A stretch of DNA of 64,000 nucleotides, taken from NCBI GenBank assembly GCA_019828595.1, contig JAHQRK010000003.1:3906001-3970000 (forward strand). The letters are read 5' to 3'. The DNA is from Aphanomyces cochlioides (lineage: Eukaryota; Oomycota; Saprolegniomycetes; Saprolegniales; Verrucalvaceae). The notes under the pieces were generated by a model that saw only the letters and a list, made by a program, of their open reading frames with translations, was not told where the DNA came from and did not search any database. A program made the translations under genes and the position numbers. Positions 19,456-30,681 of this stretch are shown here, piece by piece (the first letter of the stretch is position 1; each line of letters starts with the position of its first letter).

Positions 19456-22455
19456 ATGGTTGCTACCCGCTCGACCAACCCTCGTGCCCCATCTTGCTCC
19501 TCCGCGTTCTCTCCCTCGGCGTCCAGCCCCAGCGATATGGACGTCATCGTCGTTGCTGACCCATCCCCAAGCGATACCGACATGGCGTCGTCGTTGGAAG
19601 AGGACGTCGACGATGCTTCCAACGCTTCGCATCATGACGCGTCTACGAATCCGCTCCCTACTCCAACGCGCGTTCCGTTTCCACGTCAACGTGCAACCCC
19701 TTCGAAACCGCGCCGTTTTGAACCCTTGCCTGTGACTCGCTCGACGAAGGCTTGCGATCCCGCGAATGATCCAACGACCTCTGACACTTGCGACGAAGCC
19801 TGGCAAGACGGCGTTCCAACCTCGGAAGATGTGCTCATGACGTCAACGACCTTGCCCGAAGAATCTCCATCAACCACGTCCATCGTGAGTGATGGTGGCT
19901 TGCCTGGCAAGACTCCGTTGGGTTCTGTTCCTTTCGAGAATGTTCTCTCGACGAGTGATAGTGGCTTCTCGAAGACTCGCTCAAGCACCGAAGTCAACAT
20001 GACGACAGGTCAAGGAAGATTCGAGAACAGTCCATCCCTGAGTGAAGGTCCCTTCTCGAAGAATCCCCCGAGCGACAAGTCCACTCTGGCGACAGGTCAA
20101 GATCCCATCGAGACTAGTCGCTCCATGAGTGATGGTCTCTTCTCAAAGAATCATCGGGCAAGATCTGGAACAATCGCGAACAACCCTGTGGCCAGTGTTG
20201 GTCATGGGAATACTCAAGACCAAGTCACCCATGGAAGCTTCTCGAAGTCCAACGCGAGTGAAGGTCAAACGTGTGACTCTGTCCACCATGGGACAGGGTC
20301 CGGACAAGACCAAGCCTCTGACGCACGCTTGAGTGTTGGTCTGACGCACGACTCGGACTCTCACTCAGTCCGCCAGCCATCGTCTCAGGCTTCACCCGGA
20401 TCGCATTTGGAAAACATTTCTCAATCTGGCGGAGCCCAGACACCTGGCCGTGGCCAACCCAACAACCGCCAGGCCCCCAACGACGTATGGGCCTTCCAAG
20501 CGCAACAGCGGTCTCAGTCTGCCAAGGCCATCAAGACCAAGGACGTTGCTCCTTACCAGCCCACGATGGAGGAACTCGAACCCCTCCTTCGCAAGCGTGC
20601 TGCTGGAACCCTCACGTTTGAAGACACCCTCCCGATCCAGAAGCACTCGGCGCGCGGCATCGTCGGCTGGTTGCAGATGCCCACGGGTGCACACACGAAG
20701 ACCATCGATGTTTCAACTGCCATGGCATCGATCCTTTTCGACAACCAAGCCCTCGGCCTCGACACTGCGATTGCTGACATTGTGAGATGCGAGAAGGACA
20801 TCCCGAACCGCATGCTCAAGTGGGGTGTTGCCTCTCACGAAGCGATGACGAAGCTGCGAGGCATCGCGTTTAAGATTCAAGTCGCTCGAGATGGCTCGTC
20901 CCAACACTTCACGATGAACGTTCCGCACGTCCTCGGCGGATTTTTCATGGACATCCCTCAAGGCCTTCAAGATCAAGACGAAGAGCGCCTGATCTTCGAC
21001 GTCATGACCAAGTTGGAGCCACGCTTCCTGTGGGGCTCCTACCCCAACGTTTCCTCTTCAAGCGGTATGGCGAGCTCTCGGTACCGCCTTTACTTTGAAG
21101 GAACCTCCGTACCAACGACCATGCAGCGCGACGGCCGTCTCGTCGAAGAAATTCTTTTCAAGGGCCGTTGTCTCCGCGTGTACGGTCAAGGGTGGTATTT
21201 TCGTGACAAGAACTTGGTTCGTTTGGACCTTGATGCAACGTCCCGCCAATATGGATTGAACAAGCCAGCTCCCAGCCCAACCAACCCGCCTTCTTCGACT
21301 CCCAAGGCGCCAAAACGTCGGAAAACTGCGCAAGCCAACCCTCCGCAGTGGACTGGCGTCAAGGCGTCGAGAGGCAAGCGCAAGAAGACGCAACAGCAAG
21401 TGGATTCCCCCGAGCATGGCCGCTCTTGGATTTCGCCCAACATGTTTGAAGCCCTCGACGAACGTGTGTGTGTCAACCCCGAGGAACACGTTGCTCAGTT
21501 TGGCGATTACAAGATCTCAACGATTGTACCCAAGCTGGACGTCTCGGATGACCCTCCCCACCTCCCTACGTCCGGTCAATTTGTCGGCGGCACCAAGATC
21601 CAAGATGGCGTTCCCAAGCGCGTAGAAATGTCTCTTGACGAAATTCTCGCCGAACTACAAGACCTCGACACCAAGACAGCCAAAGTTCCATTGCATCTCT
21701 CAACCCAAGTCGAAGATGCAGTGACCAACAGCTCGTTCAACCTTGCCCAACTCATCAACGACGGCCGCGTCGACATGCTGTGTAGCCATCTCGAGTGTTC
21801 CCCGATTGAATTTGGCTTGCAACTGCACCGACTTTTTGATGAAGACCGTGCGTGCTTTGAGTACTTTGTGAGACAACGCCTCCTCCATCGGTGGCTTCGA
21901 GCGACTTGGGGTGGAGACAAACCGTTCTCCCAGCTGTACTCATTGACGTGGGGTGTGCGTATGACCCGCGAGCACGTTCAAGCCATCTTCAGCAACATCG
22001 AGCTATTCAAGAACATCGACTTCATCGATACTACCATTGACGGCGACGAGATTTCCCTCCACCGCGGCGACCTGGAAGAAGTGTTGGCTGTGGCAGAAGT
22101 TCTCTTGGCCATTCATGCTCCAACGTACTACAACAGTGATGCTGCGATCGTGGCCTCTACCAAGTACCCGGTCACTGCACTGGCTTCTCATTTGGGCTCC
22201 CGCTGTTTGTCGGGCGTATCGCTATCTGCCATATTGCTTGACACGAGCTTCGGCCTCTTGATTTGGAATATCATGGAAACGTTGTATGCCGGCGAAGACG
22301 AGAAGTCGCGATACGTCTTGACCACGATCCTGGAATTCCATGAGGCTGGCTCCCTGGACCCCACCTTCGACAACCAAGTGATGTTCCAACCCGACACTCA
22401 GACACTCATGCTGGGAGATGTTGCGAACGCAACGTCTGTCGCGTTCCGTGGCTAA
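19456..22455 (+). CDS. LINE ORF1 protein (family 1, copy C), intact
   Basis: 999 residues from the ATG at 19456; the frame is open a further 14 codons upstream, but only with a TTG. Residues 1-340 are rich in Ser, Thr, Pro and Asp and contain four GxFSK boxes spaced 84-99 nt apart (19963, 20047, 20134, 20233). From about 343 a block shared with family 3 begins (VWAFQAQQRSQSAK, then TFEDTLPIQKHS). A probable RRM-like part lies around 480-580 (RYRLYFEGT near 543, LRVYGQGWYFRD). It is followed by a basic nuclear-localisation-like stretch (KRRKTA, RGKRKKT) and a helical C-terminal domain (LLHRWLRATWGG). The likely role is binding element RNA. It overlaps ORF2. Confidence 0.87.
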   Translation: MVATRSTNPRAPSCSSAFSPSASSPSDMDVIVVADPSPSDTDMASSLEEDVDDASNASHHDASTNPLPTPTRVPFPRQRATPSKPRRFEPLPVTRSTKACDPANDPTTSDTCDEAWQDGVPTSEDVLMTSTTLPEESPSTTSIVSDGGLPGKTPLGSVPFENVLSTSDSGFSKTRSSTEVNMTTGQGRFENSPSLSEGPFSKNPPSDKSTLATGQDPIETSRSMSDGLFSKNHRARSGTIANNPVASVGHGNTQDQVTHGSFSKSNASEGQTCDSVHHGTGSGQDQASDARLSVGLTHDSDSHSVRQPSSQASPGSHLENISQSGGAQTPGRGQPNNRQAPNDVWAFQAQQRSQSAKAIKTKDVAPYQPTMEELEPLLRKRAAGTLTFEDTLPIQKHSARGIVGWLQMPTGAHTKTIDVSTAMASILFDNQALGLDTAIADIVRCEKDIPNRMLKWGVASHEAMTKLRGIAFKIQVARDGSSQHFTMNVPHVLGGFFMDIPQGLQDQDEERLIFDVMTKLEPRFLWGSYPNVSSSSGMASSRYRLYFEGTSVPTTMQRDGRLVEEILFKGRCLRVYGQGWYFRDKNLVRLDLDATSRQYGLNKPAPSPTNPPSSTPKAPKRRKTAQANPPQWTGVKASRGKRKKTQQQVDSPEHGRSWISPNMFEALDERVCVNPEEHVAQFGDYKISTIVPKLDVSDDPPHLPTSGQFVGGTKIQDGVPKRVEMSLDEILAELQDLDTKTAKVPLHLSTQVEDAVTNSSFNLAQLINDGRVDMLCSHLECSPIEFGLQLHRLFDEDRACFEYFVRQRLLHRWLRATWGGDKPFSQLYSLTWGVRMTREHVQAIFSNIELFKNIDFIDTTIDGDEISLHRGDLEEVLAVAEVLLAIHAPTYYNSDAAIVASTKYPVTALASHLGSRCLSGVSLSAILLDTSFGLLIWNIMETLYAGEDEKSRYVLTTILEFHEAGSLDPTFDNQVMFQPDTQTLMLGDVANATSVAFRG

Positions 22456-25400
22456 GGTGGTCGCGGCCGGTCTCTTCACCAAGTTCCCCATACTCGAACT
22501 GACCACTGCCAACCTCAATGGGCTGAAAGACAACGGACATCTTGTGGCGCGGCGACTCCAAATTCCGACCCAAGCCGTTTTCTTTCAAGAAACCAAAATC
22601 AATAACATCAAACATCTCGAAACCTTCCAACTCCACCTCAACAACGAAGTAGGCGTTGGCAAATACAAGCTCTTCACCAACGATCTCCGCACTGATCGCG
22701 TCGACTCACTCAACAATCGGCGCTGCGGTGTGGCATCGTATTTCCATGGATCCATGCCTGGATTCCTCGACCTGCAACACTTGACCACCCATGACCGACC
22801 TGGAAGATACATGGTTGTTCGAACTCAGTGGGACGGCGTTCCTGTGTACTTTCACAACGTCTATGCCCCGGTTATCGCTCACTCTCGAGCACCGTTTTTC
22901 GACGACCTGCCTCGCGACTTTAAGACGACAGCATTCACTTTGTCGGAGGCGATTTCAACTTACCCCTGGAGGAGCATCTGGACGCGACTCGACCTCGCCA
23001 AGACCACAACGCTGGTAAGGCGGAATGCATTGCCTGGCTTTCAGCACTTGGTGTTATCGATGCGTGGAGGATGCACCACCCCAACGAGCGCGTTTACAGC
23101 GGCCCTGGTCGAAGCAACCGCCTCGACTACCTGTTTGTGGACCAAGATATCGTCGCTCAAACGTACGCACGTTCAAGCTATTCCCCAAGCAGCTTTGCAG
23201 GCGACCACATGGAACACAAAGTGGTCCTCTCCTGCGAGCAGCGAGCTCCCGACCGAAGTTACTGGCGCCTCCCCCGTGAGCTCTTAAAGAACCCTCAAGT
23301 AGTCGCAGCGATCAAGGCCGAAGCCAATCAACTTTTGGACGAGATGCGCGCAGACGACACTCAAAACTTTGGCGCAAAGTGGTACGGCTGGTTGAAGAGA
23401 ATGAAGAAGCGTCTCCAAGTCAGTCATCGCCAGTACATTGACTCGATGAAGTACACACTCAATAGCCTCAAGATGAAGAGGCTTACTTCCCGCCGAGCAT
23501 TCGACATGGGACTCGTTGAGACATCCATTGTTAATACCGCCCGTCAAGCCCTTGACACTGCCCGCAGCGAGTACCGACAGTTCAACCTGGATCAGCAATT
23601 CGACTTTCACGCCAACGTCAACGAGCGAGGCACCAGTCACTTTTTTCGTCGACCCAAGGGGATCAAAGTGCCGCTCTCGTCCGTGACAATCAACGGTGTA
23701 ACGTCGACTGACCCGTCTGAAGTCAAGGCTGGTTTTACGTCTCATTGGAAAAACATCATGGTCACTCCAAGAGACCAACCACCGTTGAATCGGGCCCGTC
23801 GCCGAGCTATCATTCGAGCCATTACTCGACGTCTCACTCAAGAACAGCGCGACGCTCTGGAAAGTCCTCTCACGGCGGAAGACCTGTGCGGCGCGCTCAA
23901 GTCTATGAACCCGAACAAGTCTCCTGGTCCAGACGGCTGGCCTGCAGCTTTCTTTCAAGTCTCCCCGGACGTATTCGCCCAAATCCTGCTCAAGGTGTTC
24001 AACTACCAACTCACCCATCACGGTCACCTCCTGCTCCAACAACGCCGAAGTGCAGTGGCGCTCTTGTTCAAGGCTGGAGACAGAGGCGACCCTGGCAACT
24101 ATCGGCCGATTACTCTCATGTCGGTTGAAGTCAAGATTCTATCGCGGGCGCTGGCCTACCGTCTTGCACAAGTTGCCCCATACCTCGCTCACCCAAGCCA
24201 AGCTGGTTTTGTCCCTGGCCGTCGCTTGCACGACCACGTGATGCTGGTACAAGCATTGCAGACTTTCTGTACCAATGAAGACCACGACTACTACGCGACG
24301 CTTCTCGACTTTTCCAAGGCATACGATATGGTTGACCAAGGCTTTCTCTTCGACGTACTCAAGGAGATGAACATCGGTCCCACATTTGTGTCTTGGGTTC
24401 AGTTGCTTTACAATACGCCTCTGGTCCAGATCATTTTCAACGACGGTCTTGGCCCTACCATACGGCCTACCCGCGGAGTCAAGCAAGGTTGCCCCCTATC
24501 GTGCATGCTCTTCGTACTTTACCTCGAGCCACTCGGCGAAATGCTACGCGGATCTCCTGATTTTGGTATTCCCCTTCCAAATGGAGACTCACTGACGAGC
24601 ATCTACTTTGCCGACGACACGACTCTACTCTCGTCATCCCTCCAAGCGGCGGTCGAGCAAATGGCAATTGTCGAAGATTTTTGCTCTGTGTCTGGAGCTC
24701 GTCTCAACGTTGCCAAGTGCATGACTTTGGCGCTCAACAACAATCTCGATATCGAAGACATCGACGATGGTGGCCTCTTGAACGTCTTGCCGAGCGAGAA
24801 GCCAGTGAAATACCTTGGTATTCTCTTTGGCCACCGACTGCCGCGCGATTTTCAAGTCCAGCAACTGAACGACAAGTTTCTGGCTGCGTTTCAAACGTGG
24901 GGAAGTCGTGCGCGAACCCTCCAAGGCCGCAAACTCATCGTATCGACCATGTTGTTGTCGTTGTTATGGCATGTCACGGCTGCAGTGTATGTGCCTCCAA
25001 CGATGGTTGCCGTTTGGCAAAGAATGGTCAACAAGTACATCCTTGGTCGGAAGACGCAAATCACCGACCATCATCGCTCAACTATTTGCCGCAAGTGGCA
25101 GTTCGATCAAAAACTCGGCCTCGGTATTCCGCATGTGGCTTCGAAGCTTCGGACTCAGCGACTGCTGCGGCTCCAACTCTTGATGCAGCCCAATTCACCC
25201 AACACATTTGCCCCATGGAAGTTGCTTGTCAAGAGACAATTTTCCCGTGTCATGAACAAGCTGTATCGCGACACCCACCCGTTCGACTTTCTCACGTACT
25301 TCCCCAACCACAGCTCCAAGTGGTTGTTTTTGTGGGAGCTGCATCCTCTTTGGCACGACATTTGGCATCAATGGGCCGCCACACCTATGGCCAAGCGAAC

Positions 25401-26571
25401 CGCTTCGCCACCAAGCCTCGAAGAACTTTTGAACCTCCCCGTGTGGCTGACATCCTACCCCGCTCTGCAAGTTGGTCCTGCGGGTGCTACATCAAACGTC
25501 GTGAAGACTGCTCTGTGTCGTCGATGGTGTAGACATGCGTCTCAAAACGGTTTCCACTGCCTCAAAGACTTCTTGACACGGCAAGGGACATGGCCTACAA
25601 GAGCTGCGTTTATTGATCGACTGTCATCCAACAACCGTGCGGCACAAGTGACGTTACAAGCGAACGGCGCGATGGGATTTGCAGCACCCGAACGTGCTGG
25701 TCAAGTTTATAGCCACCTCACCAAGATATTCGACCAAGTCCTCCGCACGTCTGGCGTTCGAACTGGAACTGCTTTGACCGATATCGATACAACAAGTCAC
25801 CCTTTCAAGGCACTTTTCAAAGATCAATTGCTATCCTTCGAGCGTTGGCCCAAGCGACTCGTATCACGTTTGGCGCATCACGCCCCTTCGGATGGAAAAC
25901 CGCACCCAGTGGCGACATCGTCCCGCGTCGAGCAACAAGATATTGCGACCTACGTGCGACTCATCCGCAAAACATGCCGTTGGCCGCCTCCCCTCCATGG
26001 CGACGTTTGGTTTCGACTGTTGTTCAACATGCTGCCTGTCAACTCGCGCTTGTTCTACTTGCAACCTCAGCAGCCAGACGTAATTTGCTGTGTCTATACC
26101 AATTGCGACGCACCAAAGAACCAACACCACGCCTTCCACACCTGCTCTCGCGTGTATCCCCTTTGGCGTTTTCACGCGACCGCTTGGCGATGCTTCGGTG
26201 TCAATTTCGATTGGACTGCCATCACCAACATCGACCGCTTTCAAGTCAACGAACGCGGTAGCCAGCTTCAAGACATACTGTTTGTGCTCTGGGCTCTTCT
26301 GTGTGCTTCCAACCTTCACTATATTTGGACAACGCACAACGCCGCCAAGTTCGAATCGAAGGAGCCGCCTCCGCCAGAAATTTGGCAAGAAGTCAGCTTC
26401 ATCCGATGGCATGCATCGATCCGCAGATGGCTTCGCCTCCAAGAAGTTGACAGCCCTCAACGAGTGGAAGCAATTTCAGCAATCAATACTTTGCATAGAC
26501 AACCTGTCTATCGCCCACTGGTAGCCAAGTACCCGACTTTGCTCGCGCTCCAACCTTCAACCCCAAATTAA
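22418..26571 (+). pseudogene. LINE ORF2 (family 1, copy C): endonuclease-reverse transcriptase with one frameshift
   Basis: Numbered as in copy D, the protein would have 1,384 residues: APE endonuclease with NLNGL (33-36), QETK (E58), GDFN (178-181), SNRLDY (233-238) and GDH (262-264); reverse transcriptase from SPGPDGWP (502) to catalytic FADD (D733, D734); and a Cys/His knuckle from C1224. One base is missing at 22921-22922 (CTTTAAGAC against CTTTGAAGAC in copy D), which separates the first half of the endonuclease from the rest. Downstream of that point 3.6 kb is open. The same deletion occurs in copy A. Confidence 0.94.
22452..22469 (+). promoter_or_regulatory. ORF1 stop / ORF2 entry overlap motif, family 1
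   Basis: CTAAGGTGGTCGCGGCCG includes the ORF1 stop TAA (22453-22455). ORF2 runs through it in the +1 frame (GTG GCT AAG GTG). Family 1 also has an ATG in that frame at 22418, but the matching codon in family 3 is ACC followed by TAG, so the ATG is not conserved. Confidence 0.6.
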
Positions 26572-26661
26572 CAAGCCCCAAGTATTTATTCAAAAGTCAA
26601 AAATCGCTGTACTCCAAAGCCCAAGGTAGAAAATCTGCTGAAGCATTTGGAAGTGGGATGA

Positions 26662-26711
26662 GCCGTTAGTAGGCAATATTAGTATTAGTAGATATTGAAA
26701 GTCTATTAATA
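26662..26711 (+). promoter_or_regulatory. Two-hairpin LINE 3' tail, family 1 type
   Basis: Hairpin 1 is GCC/GGC around a 7-nt loop (26662-26674). Hairpin 2 is a 10-bp stem, TATTAGTAGA with TCTATTAATA (26683-26711), with one G-U pair and a 9-nt loop. Then CCTCCCCATTGCAG leads to the target site. The same tail ends copy A, copy B, copy D and the 6513 fragment. Confidence 0.6.
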
Positions 26712-26727
26712 TACCTCCCCATTGCAG

Positions 26728-26742
26728 TGAGCTATAGAGGAT
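26728..26742 (+). repeat. LINE target-site duplication, 3' side of copy C
   Basis: TGAGCTATAGAGGAT, identical to the 5' copy at 19389-19403. It is followed by TCCATACTATAC, the native upstream flank of minus-strand tRNA-Asn. Confidence 0.92.
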
Positions 26743-27624
26743 TCCATACTATACTTCCCTCACCGTTTCAAACATACACTCATACAATACCTACAATGAC
26801 AATCCATATCACACCCGTGCATCATGTCACCGTCGTAGTCACCACTCGCTTCTCCGAATATCGACACATTTATACAGAGAAACTACGTCACCAGACACAC
26901 CGACGCTTCTCTCAGATAAAACATTGTTGATAAACTCGAGACCTTCACTTCGACAATCTACACCAGCACATGGAACAAGAATTATACACTTTCATGACTG
27001 TCAAAAACATCCTATTCAGAAAGCCTCGAAAACACTACCACCATTTCTGTAGAATGTGAAACAAATTCAAATCCAATCAAGATGATATGAACTGTTTGAA
27101 ACAAGTTGAGCGATGTTGCTTGATGGATTGAGTACGATAAACAGTTGGTGTAGCTTTGCTGTTGTTTAGTGAAAAGGATTTAATGTTGTGCCGAATGGAA
27201 ATATGATTGATATTCTGATTGAACATGTGTTTACCAGGTATATTTTTGTTTCATGGAAACCTATGAATTTGTTCTGCGGAGTATTGAGGATATACCCTCC
27301 CATTCCTTGCGCGAGCAGGAGACTGATATGCTCTCAATAAGTCGATGTACCGCACGAAACTTTGTTTCGGACAAGATTTCGATCCGAAGAAGAGTCAAAA
27401 TCGGAACTGCTCGCGTATTTTAGACGGGTATCATGTCCATGTGAAATTTTGATGTCCATTGGTCGAATCGTGTTTTTGTGGAGAGATTGGAGTGTAAAGT
27501 GTTTGTTTTGATTGACGTGTGTTTGGTTACGATGTGCATAATGTCTGTGTCCGTGGTGGTAGTTTGCAGTGGAAAGGATTGTATGAGTGTATGTGTGGCA
27601 CGGTGGGTATACGATAGTATGGAA

Positions 27625-27687
27625 TCCTCTATAGCTCGCGTACGGCTGTTAACCGTAAGGTCGCAGGTTCGAACCCTGCTGGAGGAG
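27625..27687 (+). pseudogene. tRNA-Asn(GUU) with D-arm deletion
   Basis: 63 nt: identical to tRNA-Asn except that AGTTGGTAGA is missing, which removes the D loop, most of the 3' D stem and the A box. The anticodon arm, T arm, acceptor and terminator are kept. Confidence 0.9.
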
Positions 27688-28638
27688 TTCTTTTCTCTCT
27701 TTTGCATATCCATAACTGATCACCAATACAAATACTGACGTGTAGATTCTCGGCATGTCTTCTTCGAGTCAACAAATGCGTAAATAAGAAGACTATGTCA
27801 CGCCAATCCAATACTAGTCCTTTATCTCCAATATGATGTGGAATGGCCTCAAAATTGCTGCTCATCAACTAGTGCGCAAGTCATTGCAGAATACATAAGA
27901 GAAACTCCAATGAGCGATTCTCTGACAGCAACAGATGTGCGCCACGCTAACTTGACTTGTATTGGACTTGAGGAGAGATCACTCATATGGTGTCTTTTAG
28001 ACTTTGTCAACTGATATCTTAGACAACGGATCACGGTCGTCAAGAGCGACCTAGAGACAAGTATTCCATTGACTTGGTTTGAAATATCATAGCACATGGA
28101 TGTACTCACTCCATTACCTTGTTCTTTGCATAGAATGTGATCGTCTCCAATGTGGACTGTGTCAAATTTCGGTGGTATACATGGACATAGTTTCACGAAG
28201 TTAACATCGATCGAAATCAATCCATATACCGCATCTCAAGACCACAATCGTAACATTCCTACCTTTTTATGCAGCTTGCTGCCAAACATATTCTGGAGAA
28301 AGTTCTGTCGCATATGTGTGTGATATTGCTGTTATGCATCCGTGTGAATCGTTTCTTGGCTTGTCGACTGACAGCGCCAACAAAGCAGAAATGACACAGA
28401 CTTGAAATAGTTGTGTAGATAGTCTCAATTACAGTATTGAGATATTTACAAACACGACAAATGATATCATTAAAAGGTGCACAGCAGAATAAAACGTGTC
28501 CATTCTTTCCTCGCGTCTTAATCAAAGATGTCAGAAGCTACTCATTCTATAGACTTGATGTGAAAGCTATTGCGAGTTGGATGTGTTTGTTGCGATCACG
28601 TCGATAAGTTGGAAGGGATATGCAAAAGAGAGAAAGAA

Positions 28639-28711
28639 CTCCTCCAGCAGGGTTCGAACCTGCGACCTTACGGTTAACAGCCGTACGCTCTACCAACTGA
28701 GCTATAGAGGA
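28639..28711 (-). tRNA. tRNA-Asn (anticodon GUU)
   Basis: Complete 73-nt cloverleaf with anticodon loop CTGTTAA, T arm GCAGG-TTCGAAC-CCTGC, A box TAGCTCAGTTGG and B box GGTTCGAACCC. The transcript ends in TTCTTTCTCTCTTTT downstream on the minus strand. The gene is uninterrupted and is not preceded by a LINE. Confidence 0.95.
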
Positions 28712-29594
28712 TTCCATACTATACTTCCCTCACCGTTTCAAACATACACTCATACAATACCTACAATGACAATCCATATCACACCCGTGCATCATGTCAC
28801 CGTCGTAGTCACCACTCGCTTCTCCGAATATCGACACATTTATACAGAGAAACTACGTCACCAGACACACCGACGCTTCTCTCAGATAAAACATTGTTGA
28901 TAAACTCGAGACCTTCACTTCGACAATCTACACCAGCACATGGAACAAGAATTATACACTTTCATGACTGTCAAAAACATCCTATTCAGAAAGCCTCGAA
29001 AACACTACCACCATTTCTGTAGAATGTGAAACAAATTCAAATCCAATCAAGATGATATGAACTGTTTGAAACAAGTTGAGCGATGTTGCTTGATGGATTG
29101 AGTACGATAAACAGTTGGTGTAGCTTTGCTGTTGTTTAGTGAAAAGAATTTAATGTTGTGCCGAATGGAAATATGATTGATATTCTGATTGAACATGTGT
29201 TTACCAGGTATATTTTTGTTTCATGGAAACCTATGAATTTGTTCTGCGGAGTATTGAGGATATACCCTCCCATTCCTTGCGCGAGCAGGAGACTGATATG
29301 CTCTCAATAAGTCGATGTACCGCACGAAACTTTGTTTCGGACAAGATTTCGATCCGAAGAAGAGTCAAAATCGGAACTGCTCGCGTATTTTAGACGGGTA
29401 TCATGTCCATGTGAAATTTTGATGTCCATTGGTCGAATCGTGTTTTTGTGGAGAGATTGGAGTGTAAAGTGTTTGTTTTGATTGACGTGTGTTTGGTTAC
29501 GATGTGCATAATGTCTGTGTCCGTGGTGGTAGTTTGCAGTGGAAAGGATTGTATGAGTGTATGTGTGGCACGGTGGGTATACGATAGTATGGAA

Positions 29595-29657
29595 TCCTCT
29601 ATAGCTCGCGTACGGCTGTTAACCGTAAGGTCGCAGGTTCGAACCCTGCTGGAGGAG
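29595..29657 (+). pseudogene. tRNA-Asn(GUU) with D-arm deletion
   Basis: Same 63-nt form as at 27625, lacking AGTTGGTAGA. Confidence 0.9.
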
Positions 29658-30608
29658 TTCTTTTCTCTCTTTTGCATATCCATAACTGATCACCAATACA
29701 AATACTGACGTGTAGATTCTCGGCATGTCTTCTTCGAGTCAACAAATGCGTAAATAAGAAGACTATGTCACGCCAATCCAATACTAGTCCTTTATCTCCA
29801 ATATGATGTGGAATGGCCTCAAAATTGCTGCTCATCAACTAGTGCGCAAGTCATTGCAGAATACATAAGAGAAACTCCAATGAGCGATTCTCTGACAGCA
29901 ACAGATGTGCGCCACGCTAACTTGACTTGTATTGGACTTGAGGAGAGATCACTCATATGGTGTCTTTTAGACTTTGTCAACTGATATCTTAGACAACGGA
30001 TCACGGTCGTCAAGAGCGACCTAGAGACAAGTATTCCATTGACTTGGTTTGAAATATCATAGCACATGGATGTACTCACTCCATTACCTTGTTCTTTGCA
30101 TAGAATGTGATCGTCTCCAATGTGGACTGTGTCAAATTTCGGTGGTATACATGGACATAGTTTCACGACGTTAACATCGATCGAAATCAATCCATATACC
30201 GCATCTCAAGACCACAATCGTAACATTCCTACCTTTTTATGCAGCTTGCTGCCAAACATATTCTGGAGAAAGTTCTGTCGCATATGTGTGTGATATTGCT
30301 GTTATGCATCCGTGTGAATCGTTTCTTGGCTTGTCGACTGACAGCGCCAACAAAGCAGAAATGACACAGACTTGAAATAGTTGTGTAGATAGTCTCAATT
30401 ACAGTATTGAGATATTTACAAACACGACAAATGATATCATTAAAAGGTGCACAGCAGAATAAAACGTGTCCATTCTTTCCTCGCGTCTTAATCAAAGATG
30501 TCAGAAGCTACTCATTCTATAGACTTGATGTGAAAGCTATTGCGAGTTGGATGTGTTTGTTGCGATCACGTCGATAAGTTGGAAGGGATATGCAAAAGAG
30601 AGAAAGAA

Positions 30609-30681
30609 CTCCTCCAGCAGGGTTCGAACCTGCGACCTTACGGTTAACAGCCGTACGCTCTACCAACTGAGCTATAGAGGA
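30609..30681 (-). tRNA. tRNA-Asn (anticodon GUU)
   Basis: Same 73-nt sequence as the gene at 28639, intact. Confidence 0.95.

Larger units (their letters stand above)
19404..26727 (+). mobile_element. Family 1 tRNA-Asn-targeted LINE, full-length copy C
   Basis: 7,324 bp flanked by TGAGCTATAGAGGAT on both sides (19389-19403 and 26728-26742). The order is a 52-nt 5' UTR, ORF1 of 999 codons, ORF2 overlapping by 38 nt, and a 156-nt 3' UTR with two hairpins. There is no poly(A) or simple-repeat tail. ORF1 is intact. ORF2 has one frameshift, in the endonuclease. The 3' end meets the native tRNA upstream flank (TTCCATACT), so this copy sits directly on a tRNA unit. Confidence 0.95.

Noticed and set aside
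27625..27687. A functional D-armless tRNA
   Set aside because: Such tRNAs occur in mitochondria, but this copy has lost the Pol III A box and sits next to intact versions of the same gene, so it is called a pseudogene.
28577..28900. Recurrent 61-278-residue frames containing SSRVRTCDLTVNSRTLYQLSYRG
   Set aside because: This peptide is the translation of antisense tRNA-Asn. It appears wherever the tRNA does and is a well-known false protein.
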